A stretch of DNA of 64,000 nt from Phoronis australis (taxonomy: Eukaryota > Phoronida > Phoronidae). The stretch lies in the NCBI GenBank assembly GCA_002633005.1, contig NMRA01000717.1, positions 2,752-66,751 of the forward strand, written 5' to 3'. This document shows positions 10,101 to 19,004 of the stretch, one piece after another. Numbering within the stretch: the stretch's first letter is position 1; each line of letters begins with the position of its first letter. The notes beneath the pieces are model-generated. The model saw nothing but the letters and a program-made list of their open reading frames with translations. It did not search any database and was not told the DNA's origin. The translations under genes and the position numbers were made by a program.

Positions 10101-12571
10101 GTCACAAGTCTGAAAAAATCTGTCTCGGCTGGGGTACTTATTGTTCCTCTGGTTTTTCCTATTCTGATCCCAATGGTATGGCTTATTCAACGTCACCAGT
10201 TGAAAAATGAATTATACCTCAGTATACGTGTCATTATGACTAGAATGATGGCGGTGTAACTTTCCAGGGAGGACTTATCTAAACTGGAGTACCTTGGCAT
10301 GTGCCTGAAGGAGTCGATGAGGCTGCACACGGTCGTGCCTGTCGTTGTACGTGAACTCAGTAAGGAGATGGAGATTGATGGGATCCTGTTCCCTCCTGGA
10401 ACCACTATTCACGTCTGCTTGAATGATCTACACCACAATAAACATGTCTGGGACAAACCTTACGTAAGCTTACTGCAGAGTTCTCATTGTTTGTTTAGAC
10501 CTTTATCAGCGTGGATTTTTGCGACATTTTAATGCTTTCTTTTTTAATTGAGGTTTTCAGCTCAAACACACATTGCTGAAAGTCAAAAACAGTGGCTATC
10601 TTATTATCTGATATAAGATTTTGCCGTTTTATTGAATACATCTTATTCCTAATTTTGCATGATTTTATGGGTCAGTTGAAGCTCCGCGTAGTTCCTCTGC
10701 TATGTTCGTCACAGTTTGTCAATTCATTCCATCTCTAAGCTGGCAATTTTCTTTTGTCATTCTAATTAACGCTTAGCTCAAACCTCCTAGCAAGTTACAG
10801 GTTTGCTAAAATTTGTTCTCGCAATGTCTACCTATTGTATCTTTGTTTCAACTTTATTCCAGGAGTATAATCCAGAACGGTTCAGAGATCCAACAAAAAT
10901 AGATGGGTTTCAGTTTGTTCCATTTTCAGCGGGACCAAGGTTTGTTATTTGGAGATCTTTGCTGTCGGATACAATAGGTTACTCTTGAGGCTTTGCTGGC
11001 TTTACATTGCAGTTTGTGGCACGAGTTAATACTAGATAAATTTGATAGTTTTTTGGATAGATTAGTGGGCTTGATTGTACGTCCAGAGTACTTTGGATGG
11101 TATTTCATTGCATATGTCATCCATTCACAACAGTTCTGCCCTTTCTGGACACCCTGTTCAGTGCAGTATGAATGAATAATATAACATTTCCCAGCATTCC
11201 AGCACAGATAGCTTTGAAATGATTCATAAGTTATGCGCATTGATGGTAATTTGAAGAATCAAAATACCTCAAATTTTACTCAAGGGGACAGAACGTAAAA
11301 TTGTTTTAATGTTGCTCGGCTTTTGTAGTGTACGTGAGTCGCAGAGTGGTCATATTATTCTTAAAAGACATTGTCTGCTATTAAAATAGGAGACAATGTT
11401 ATAGAAGCAATGGCTAGGTGACCAGGAATGTAGAGTGAACGTTCGTTTATTGTTTCAGAAACTGCTTAGGGCAGCACTTTGCCATGAATGAGATGAAAGT
11501 TGTCATTGCACGCGTACTTCACAGGTAAGATTGGATTCTGTGGTAGTTCTCTGATGTGAGTGATGATTGAGGTTTTGAGACCCCCTCATATGTAATTACC
11601 GTGGTGCATGTTTGGGCATTATGCAGTATGTTTTGTAAAGAAATGACAATCCCTTTTCTAAAACAACTTTCTTTAAACAGGTGTATTTGCTCTTTCAAAG
11701 GGATGTCATTGCATTCTAATCCTTTGTTTGAATTGAACGTGATCACATAAAAGTATCAGTTTGCATCACTACTAGCAGTGCTGAAATTACATGTATTGGA
11801 GACGCTAAAATCACACCTTTAATTTTGTCTACAAAAATAATTGCTGAAATTCTGGGTTTTTCATTTTACAAATGCCTCCAATGTAACAAAAGCCTCTACT
11901 GTGTGAATGCCCAGTACTCTTGAAGATATATGGTTACAACAGCTTCTATATAAAACTTGAACATGGTAGCCAGGGCTCGACATAACGAGCTGCAGGTTTC
12001 ATTTGCAACCTGAAATTTGGAAATGCAAAATCAAATAACTTTGAGTCACCAAATATATGCGAATCATATGGTAGGTAGAAATGAGACGTGAAGGGCTGCG
12101 GCATTGTCTCCACTCGCCAGTCACTCACCATTGAAACTTCCCGTTATTCAACCCTGGTGGCTCACTTGTCTGTTCTTGAATCTTGGCAAATATAAATTTC
12201 GCATACAGGAACTTTTAAATGCAGCCAATGAATGTTGCAAATGCATCCTAGGATTTTGACCATTTCCATAGTGATGAGGGCCGAGAACGCTTCAGTGGGG
12301 GGTTGCTCAATATGTTTTAGTGTTACAATGAGAAAGTAAAATTTCACATGTCCATCGTACTGTATTCGAAAGAGAATTTAATGTAATATTTGTCTATGGT
12401 GTGGGAGTCTACTCTCAAGGGTAATACTAACCACACACTTCACCTTATGTAATGTGTGATTTCAGGTTCAAGCTAGAACTTGTGGAAGGTTACAAAATGG
12501 AACTTGATTGGCCCATTATTATGAAACCCAATAATGGAGTTGAAGTTAAGCTCACCCCTTGTTCTCAGTGA
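942..12571 (+). CDS. CYP4: Cytochrome P450, family 4 (CYP4), 12 exons, complete
   Basis: Membrane-bound monooxygenase of the CYP4 clan; family members typically omega-hydroxylate fatty acids and eicosanoids in the ER, using NADPH-P450 reductase. Exons: 942-1103, 3324-3543, 3828-3955, 4642-4763, 5481-5543, 6126-6249, 8765-8912, 9534-9663, 10268-10463, 10863-10939, 11459-11524, 12466-12571. All introns are GT..AG and phases match at every junction, giving 1542 nt = 513 residues + stop, the normal CYP4 length. Visible in order: N-terminal hydrophobic anchor (about 5-20); the CYP4-like stretch [12 protein letters not shown] (exon 3); I-helix AGHDTT (322-327); ExxR as ESMR (381-384); NPERF (434-438); heme loop FSAGPRNCLG (452-461) with Cys459 as thiolate ligand. 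Odd: the residue before the I-helix Gly is Ala322, not the usual CYP4 Glu. Subfamily and substrate cannot be fixed from sequence. Family assignment is very secure; exon 1 and the start codon slightly less so. Confidence 0.93.
1104..1394. repeat. Inverted-repeat segment beginning at the CYP4 exon 1 donor
   Basis: taagcctaactgactca at 1105 is mirrored by tgagttaggctta ending near 1391, and a second inner pair (taccctggc / gccagggta) lies nearby. This may be a small foldback element whose end overlaps the exon 1 donor site. Confidence 0.35.
3324..3543 (+). CDS. CYP4: CYP4 exon 2
   Basis: Residues 55-127 plus the first base of 128. Preceded by a tttcag acceptor. Contains the conserved Y-K-x-W-x-G-P and HPDTVRKVL segments typical of the region after the P450 N-terminal hinge. 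Ends DWL with donor gtatgt, phase 1. Confidence 0.9.
3828..3955 (+). CDS. CYP4: CYP4 exon 3 (helix C region)
   Basis: Starts after ttgtag and completes a Gly codon split from exon 2 (WL-G-ES). Contains [10 protein letters not shown], in which the Trp and Arg are the usual helix-C heme-propionate contacts, and [10 protein letters not shown]. Ends at gtaagt, phase 0. The open frame upstream of 3828 is intron. Confidence 0.9.
4642..4763 (+). CDS. CYP4: CYP4 exon 4
   Basis: Residues 171-210 plus two bases. Acceptor ctacag. Contains a [14 protein letters not shown] stretch that matches the helix E region of CYP4F/4A-type enzymes. Donor gtttgt, phase 2. Confidence 0.9.
5481..5543 (+). CDS. CYP4: CYP4 exon 5
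   Basis: Short 63-nt exon after ttttcag. Encodes [11 protein letters not shown] and a few more residues, then donor gtaagt, phase 2. It keeps the frame between exons 4 and 6. Confidence 0.85.
6126..6249 (+). CDS. CYP4: CYP4 exon 6
   Basis: Residues 232-273 after tttcag. Contains the family-typical [11 protein letters not shown] (compare LTPDG.RF in CYP4F) and ends KATV at gtaagt, phase 0. The intron that follows (6250-8764) carries two mobile elements and the CTCF-like array. Confidence 0.9.
6345..6771. mobile_element. Terminal-inverted-repeat element in CYP4 intron 6
   Basis: Left end gtccacacacag and then ttaccctagaaca; right end is the reverse complement (tgttctagggta...tgtgtgtggac). About 427 bp and no coding capacity. 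Contains the (GT)n microsatellite and several internal copies of an aacttactccac-like word in both orientations. Confidence 0.6.
6655..6702. repeat. (GT)n / (GTGTGC)n microsatellite
   Basis: About 48 bases of alternating gt with four interspersed gc steps. Confidence 0.9.
6859..8273 (+). mobile_element. Nested transposon carrying a CTCF-motif array (copy 1)
   Basis: The outer ends (aggtggatccaaggggg... and ...ttaaaaaaaatcctggatg) belong to the same small element as 14478-14625. A core of about 1.3 kb (about 6900-8195) lies inside it and is shared, inverted, with 39540-41270. The core has a higher-order unit of about 435 bp made of three subunits of about 145 bp. Each subunit contains a CC-N-CCTAGTGG-like word, at 7075, 7220, 7371, 7509, 7653, 7805, 7949 and 8091. 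There is no open reading frame of note. It fills most of CYP4 intron 6. Confidence 0.7.
8765..8912 (+). CDS. CYP4: CYP4 exon 7
   Basis: Residues 274-322 plus one base, after ttgcag. Contains [16 protein letters not shown] and [10 protein letters not shown], the segment leading into the I helix. Ends at ...VLAA|G, so the I-helix motif is split by a phase-1 intron. It is the exon in which the CYP4 heme-linking Glu would normally lie. Confidence 0.92.
9534..9663 (+). CDS. CYP4: CYP4 exon 8 (I helix)
   Basis: Begins after ttattag and completes AGHDTTA, the oxygen-activation threonine motif, followed by a [16 protein letters not shown] stretch. Donor gtaagc, phase 2. Confidence 0.95.
10268..10463 (+). 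CDS. CYP4: CYP4 exon 9 (K helix, ExxR)
   Basis: Residues 366-431. Contains the K-helix ESMR (381-384) and the FPPGTTI and DKPY beta-sheet segments. Acceptor ttccag, donor gtaagc, phase 0. Confidence 0.95.
10863..10939 (+). CDS. CYP4: CYP4 exon 10 (PERF and heme loop start)
   Basis: Residues 432-456 plus two bases. Contains NPERF and FVPFSAGP. The intron splits the heme-binding loop at Arg457. Confidence 0.95.
11459..11524 (+). CDS. CYP4: CYP4 exon 11 (heme-ligand cysteine)
   Basis: Residues 457-478: [15 protein letters not shown] with Cys459 as axial heme ligand, followed by helix L. Acceptor tttcag, donor gtaaga, phase 2. Confidence 0.95.
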
Positions 12572-13210
12572 AAGCTGTAGTTTTACCTCTAGTTCCTGGT
12601 TGTAGTGAGGATTATCTTAATTTGGTCACATGACAATGTTTTCGAGTTGACATAACATGAGACAGAATGAGCTTAAGTTGTAGCTTTGCGCAAAAATTTC
12701 AAAATATTTAATAAGAGACAAAGACATGACCAAGAACCACTGATCACTGCGATTCATGCAAACCATTGTGTTCTGTGTCCATCATGAGTTTTATGGTATC
12801 CTTTTTTCAACTGTATATGTTTTGTGGACATTTTATTTTATTCTATTCATTGTTATTCGCTTGTAATTTTTATGGATGGACAGTGAGTGTTTTTGTGAGT
12901 TACTCAGGGCCATTCCTTACTTATGGGCAACGTAGTCGCCCGGTTGGAATATGTACCAGAATTGTCTTTTTTGTTCAGTTTTTAACAATATCAAACAAGC
13001 GTTTTGTGCCTAATTTCATTGTCTGTCTCCATGTATTTCATAAGATTTCATTGTCTGTCTCCATGTATTGCATAAGGCAACACTGGCTTGAATTACTTCA
13101 TTTTGAAATGTTTTGTGGACATTTTATTTTATTCTATTCATTGTTATTCGCTTGTAATTTTTATGGATGGACAGTGAGTGTTTTTGTGAGTTACTCAGGG
13201 CCATTCCTTA
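12342..13210. repeat. Haplotype overlap block 1A (CYP4 3' end)
   Basis: Matches 13212-13990 with scattered SNPs. A 32-bp unit (ttcattgtctgtctccatgt core) occurs twice here and three times in the other block. The last 100 bases before the N repeat 12818-12918 and look like a mis-joined contig end. Confidence 0.85.
12466..12571 (+). CDS. CYP4: CYP4 exon 12 (C-terminus and stop)
   Basis: Residues 479-513 and TGA at 12569-12571, after atttcag. A second, allelic copy of this exon lies at 13336-13441. No AATAAA was found in the next 200 bases. Confidence 0.93.
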
Positions 13211-13211
13211 N

Positions 13212-13990
13212 TTTCACATGTCCATCGTACTGTATTCGAAAGAGAATTTAATGTAATGTTTGTCTATGGTGTGGGAGTCTACTCTCAAGGGTAATACTAA
13301 CCACACACTTCACCTTATGTAATGTGTGATTTCAGGTTCAAGCTAGAACTTGTGGAAGGTTACAAAGTGGAACTTGATTGGCCCATTATTATGAAACCCA
13401 ATAATGGAGTTGAAGTTAAGCTCACCCCTTGTTCTCAGTGAAAGCTGCAGTTTTACCTCTAGTTCCTGGTTGTAGTGAGGATTATCTTAATTTGGTCACA
13501 TGACAATGTTTTCGAGTTGACATAACATGAGACAGAATGAGCTTAAGTTGTAGCTTTGCGCAAAAATTTCAAAATAGACAAAGACATGACCAAGAACCAC
13601 TCATCACTGTAACCATTGTGTTCTGTGACCATCATGAGTTTTATGGTATCCTTTTTTCAACTGTATATGTTTTGTGGACATTTTATTTTATTCTATTCAT
13701 TGTTATTCGCTTGTAATTTTTATGGATGGACAGTGAGTGTTTTTGTGAGTTACTCAGGGCCATTCCTTACTTATGGGCAACATAGTCGCCCGGTTGGAAT
13801 ATGTACCAGAATTGTCTTTTTTGTTCAGTTTTTAACAGTATCAAACAAGCGTTTTGTGCCTAATTTCATTGTCTGTCTCCATGTATTTCATAAGATTTCA
13901 TTGTCTGTCTTCATGTATTGCATAAGATTTCATTGTCTGTCTCCATGTATTGCATAAGGCAACACTGGCTTGAATTACTTCATTTTGAAA
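13212..13990. repeat. Haplotype overlap block 1B (CYP4 3' end)
   Basis: Second allele of block 1A, starting directly after the single N at 13211. Contains exon 12 with Val490 and three copies of the 32-bp unit. Confidence 0.85.
13336..13441 (+). CDS. CYP4: Second haplotype copy of CYP4 exon 12 (assembly duplicate)
   Basis: Same exon as 12466-12571 with the same acceptor and stop, differing by one coding change (Met490 to Val, atg to gtg) and small flanking differences. It lies right of the single N at 13211 inside a block matching 12342-13108. Read as the other allele, not as an extra exon. Confidence 0.85.
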
Positions 13991-14477
13991 TCTAAGCGAA
14001 ACACTGCATCAAGCTTGTGCAATTTAACAAGTCCATCCACGCGTGTGTATGGGCTATTTTACAGTAAATTTCATTTGGCTATGTAATATACTACATGTCT
14101 CAAAATTTTTATGTCAGTCAGTAGTTGACATTCGAAATCAAAACTCAAACGTTTAACATGACGTTCCTTGAAGGAATACCTTAAATTGCTTTGCGTTTCT
14201 AATAGAAAGACTTCTTCAGTTTTTTCAACTGCATTCCAGTGACAGTAATATTCTATTGCCTAGGTCTAACCCCTTATATTTTACTTTTGCCATCATTGAA
14301 TAATGTCCTGCATATCTGAACCATGCCAGCTGCACTGTAGAGAAAACTGTTACAATTATTCAACATGAATTCAGTTTTGGCAATTTTGCACACATCTTTA
14401 AAGGGATTATCCTCTCTTCCCACTGCTAGATGTCATTGTCTTCACTACATTGCTTAAATTCGCCTATAATTAATATT

Positions 14478-14625
14478 CAGGGGCAGAGCCAGGACTTTTT
14501 AAAAGAGGGATCAAGAATTTTTTTAAAAAGGGGGTCCAAGTCAACAATTTGAAAATTCTAGATATATCAGTAAAATCAAGGGAAAAAGGGGGTCCAGGTC
14601 CCTTGACCCCCCTCAGATGCACCTG
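14478..14625. mobile_element. Small terminal-inverted-repeat element
   Basis: About 148 bp bounded by CAGGGGCAGAGCCAGGAC and the reverse complement of CAGGTGCATCTGAGGGG, with G- and C-runs inside each end. The same element, interrupted by the CTCF-array core, lies at 6859-8273. Non-coding. Confidence 0.55.
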
Positions 14626-17600
14626 TGATATTTTGTCGCCAGCTCCTCGACTGAGCCAGGCGGTACCAAAACCATATTGAAACCATTTGACACTCTGAGC
14701 CCAACAAGTGGATAAGAAGTTTCAACGTATCCTAACGTTAGACATTTTGAGAGTTACCCACCAATATCGTGGTATTATTCTCTGAAGCGAGCACTTAATT
14801 TCACTTAATTGTTCTTCCTGGTTCCCATCTAGGTGCAGCATTTGAAACATTTAAGCAACTCCTAACAAAGTATCTACTAGACCTGGGGCTTGGAATTTTC
14901 CTCTTTTAAGAGGGCTTCCTCTTTTTTGTTTCGATTTCCTCTTATTTGATTTCCCGTTTCCTCTTTCTGTCTCTTTTTTATCATTATTTTGGCTTTACTC
15001 ACATTCAAAAACGTTCATTTCAGTTAAATTTTCAACACAAAAAATATTTTTATCATACAAGCTTATTTATTTTTGGAACATTAAATTCTTCCTCTTTTTT
15101 CATGGGTCATTCCAAGTCCAGGTAGAGTGACGCCTTACCAAGTGAGGTCAGGCCAATGATTATATACTAATTATTTACAATAGAATGTTTGAGAACATAC
15201 TCTTGAAGGTTCTAGCAGTTTTGGTTTATGATCTACAATCATTGTATCTGGAATGTTCTAAACACCATGTACATATTCATGGAATGATTGGTTAGATTAC
15301 ATAGAGTTGTAGAATATTCTTTTAGTTTCTGAACATTGTCACAGACTATAAATACTCAGACACCAGTAAGTGGGAGTCAGTTAAGAAGCCAGTCAGTAGA
15401 GAGTTAGTCGGACGGTTCTGTACTACTGGAAGGTTCATAGCATTAGCTGGTGTATTAGAATGGACATTACATCAGACATTTTGTTTGAGTAGACTTTTGT
15501 ACATTTGGTCAAGGCTAGTAAAGTGATTTAAATTGAATCAGGTCAGGGATTAACTGCTTCCACCCATACAGGGGAAACACGATGCTTGTTGAATTTCATT
15601 CAGCTGTGATAATGAATTATTGACTAGAAATGTTTACTTTGTGAGACAGTTTATTTTTCCTCCAGAGAATATATTGCACAGATCGAACCATTGTAATACT
15701 ATATAATACACAGTCATGCAATAGACATCAATGCAATTCACATTGCCCTGACCTCTATCTGTACTCGCCGACATTAATACTCACGCTCGCCTTAAGGCTC
15801 ACACTCAAAATTATAACAAGATTTTCACTTCCAAAAATGGCCATGCTCGGCTCAACACCCACCCACAAGTTCCATGTTCAAGACATCCTTTAAAGTGTTT
15901 ATGTCTTTGTAAGAAACAGTCCAACTTGCAGGAATGTTAGCTTCCCAGAGGTACGATATTTAGTGATGAACAGTCAGTTTCATTGCCACATTGCCTCACA
16001 GAAGTGGGCAAATGTCTATATTTTCCTGTTTTATTTGACTTACAATTTTCTGGGCTTTAACACAAATCGGCCTTTCAAGTAAACACCACCCTCACTTTAA
16101 AATACCCGAGCTCGTCTTAATGAGCCCACCCTCTTATCATTGAGTTAATTATAATTAGATCGCATGAATATGATAATTACACAATACATCATGATTACTT
16201 GAACGAAGCAACGAGTTGAAATTGTATAATCTAGTTGCCAATAACTCATCATCCCATAAATCCACAAACAAGATTCCCAAACTCATAGCTGTTGTGAACG
16301 AATAACACGACAGATCATTTACTCTGGCAGACTTCAGTTTAAGTCACTTGATAAGTTTGTTGAATTTGAAATAGTAAGGATAAAAGCACAACTTGACTCT
16401 TACTGAAAATATGACCTTGGTCTGCCCGCAGGGAACTAGCAACTAAAATCATTCCTCACCAAAGGAAATTGCCATTTGCATGTGGCTCCCTCGGCCATTT
16501 TGATTTCCTATATTTTCAAGTTTTCCAGAAAATAATCTTCCCATCATTTTCACGCAAAAGAGTAGTCTTACCGTAAATTCTCACCAATTCAGCATACAAT
16601 ATGGAGAACAATATGGAGAACAATATGGAGAACATAATTAAGCATTCTTTAATAAAAAGTAGCACCCAAAAGAAGCTAGCGGGGTATTATCGTTTTTCAA
16701 TTCTTACCCACAGCTACTGTTAGACAAAGTTTTGAGAAATTGTAGGCATTCACAACAACACTGGAAGCCCTTGAAAATTGAAAAAGAGAATTTTTTACCA
16801 TAATTTTTGTCCGAAATTGGTGAAATTTTACTGTCAACTGTCACCAAGCATAAGTGATTGCAAGATCTCACAAAATCCAGGTTTTCATTGACCTTATAAA
16901 GTTTTCCTAAAGATTTTACCTTTTCGTTTTTCCAAATATTTCTGCCATTTTCCATGGTCTCGGCCACCCCATCATTCCTACCAACATCGAGGTTTCGGTG
17001 TTTAGTAGGGCATCGGTGACTAAGAAAGCTTTAAAACCTTTTGGTTCAAAGTGAGAAATTCAAGTTTGCCAGAAACAAAAAGATTTAACAGCACAGTGTC
17101 ACTTCAATTATAACACTTCAGTGTTATAAAGTTATGGACAGAATGTTCCCATTAACGGCGACACGCGTCACGTTAAAAATTTCCAAACATTTTCATCAAT
17201 GAAATACTCGTTACTCTACAACTGCAAGAATCTCATTGTAATCACTATTTGCCTATTGTTAATGATCCGACATTTAAAAAATTAAAGTTACACACTTAAA
17301 ACTTTGAGTTTAACATCGCTACACCTTGACAAGAAGTCACTCATCTCTGCATCTCTAGGCAGTAACTTCACAACCGAAGCTAAGTAACTTTGCTATTGCA
17401 TTGATGCACTACTAAAAGCAGATATAACTCAATGGGAAAAGAACACATGATTCAAGAGAGAACCATGATCCAGAATTCCATAAATATAACATATAACAAA
17501 CACAAGACACACGTTCACCACTAGCAGTAGATTATTACTAACACTGGTTCGCTACAAATTTTGACCAACATTGTTGGCTGTAACAAGACAATGGTGGATA

Positions 17601-18958
17601 CTGTACAATTAGAATTCTTACCGAGTAATCTAAACTATGTGCCTATCTTGTATTGCATATAGCCACATCAATGTGATTAAATAAATAGGATGCATAACCA
17701 CAGCTAGACAGAACACTGAGACCAATAGGAGTCTGCAGAATATGAAAATAAAGTAAACGATTGGTCACCTTGAAAATGAAGTAAATGGTCATCTATAATA
17801 GACCAAAATACTGGAATGTTAAAGGAGACAGATTTCCTCAAAAATACCAAATGAATTCAAAAAAGATAAATAGTTAATATTGTTATTCATGCCAGCTGAC
17901 TATTGACTATTGTCAGACTCAAACTTCTAGATCTTGGTTGAGGGTCCTGGCATTTGACAAATTAAATTCTGCAACATCGGAAGAATTCATGTAAATTTTT
18001 TCAATACTGCATTCATTTGATAATTTTGTTGCAAAATGTAAAAATAACATTATTAACAATAACCATATTACCATTAATTCAGATCTATCATGTTGAGACA
18101 GGAACAAAATTGCACCTAGTTGCTATAAACCTATCTTTTTAAAATTTACTTTAAAATTTGATTTAGGCAACTTCCTGTAAATAACTGTTATCAAGATGGA
18201 GAGAACTAACGCTTTCTTATTACTCGAGAACATGCTCAATAAAAGGACTAATAGACCCAGTGCGTTATTTTATGCACTGAGCATATTATTGGGTGATAAG
18301 GATGGAAAGAGTGACATAACAATACCGAGGTGGTCCAGGAAATTCTCCCAACTTGGTTTTAACCCTTGCTACTTCTCAATGGAAAATTACATTGAGATCA
18401 AAAGTTGTAACAGGAAAATCACCAGTTAAACTCTGTTTCAAAAAAAAAACTTGGCCAATACTCTAATCTGTGCCATTCACTAACCCTGTGGCATGAGCTA
18501 AAATTATTTTTTGTTGTTCAATATTTCCGGTTTCAACAATTTTGTTAGCGCAGCCAATAGGCTACTGCCGTACTGTTTGTCTCCAATTAAGAGCAGTTGC
18601 TATGGGTCTGACGTCACTTCCCATCACTATAGTGAAATATCAACTATTCCAAAGTCAAAACATCACTTCTAACTGAATTTGGGAACAAAACAAGTAGTTT
18701 AGACTGATCGAATTATAAGGAAAGTGGTCCAAATGAAAAGCAAAGTCCTTGTAAATGATTGGTAAGTTCATATTCGGCTGTGATTTTTTTCTGGATACCA
18801 TGCATATGCCACCTATAAAATTATTGACTTGTTGACAACGTAATTACTTCAATTATAGCCCTTAAATAAACTGTTGTTGAACTAAACTAAGCCCTGAAAT
18901 GCTATCACGTACATTTATGGAGGATTAAGTACACAAAGATTATGCTGCGAACGTCGGA
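14626..18958. other. Intergenic region between the convergent CYP4 and SVOP genes
   Basis: No gene recognised. Contains a pyrimidine-rich stretch of repeated cctctttt words (14898-14990), the possible LTR at 15.1-15.6 kb, three tandem copies of caatatggagaa at 16599-16633, and otherwise AT-rich sequence. An unassigned 77-codon open frame at 18196-18429 (+) has no recognisable motif. Confidence 0.6.
15125..15600 (+). mobile_element. Possible solo LTR
   Basis: A TATA-like tataaata at 15349 is followed by a stretch beginning cagacaccagtaag, reminiscent of an LTR promoter. Clear TG..CA ends and a target duplication were not found. Weak call. Confidence 0.2.
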
Positions 18959-18964
18959 TTTATT
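18959..18964 (-). promoter_or_regulatory. Candidate polyadenylation signal for SVOP
   Basis: AATAAA on the - strand, 25 bases after the proposed stop. It is the first such hexamer downstream; the implied 3' UTR would be unusually short, so a more distal site may be used. Confidence 0.35.
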
Positions 18965-18989
18965 TGAACTCCAAGTTCCCCCACACGCC

Positions 18990-19004
18990 TCAGTGAGTAG
19001 TATC
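18990..19004 (-). CDS. svop: SVOP exon 16 (last four residues and stop)
   Basis: Fifteen bases after a good acceptor (cttttgcag) encode DTTH and TGA. The phase fits exon 15, and vertebrate SVOP also has its last intron near here, but the exon is tiny and its sequence is not diagnostic. A different terminal exon or intron read-through cannot be excluded. Confidence 0.5.
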   Translation of the reverse strand, partial: DTTH

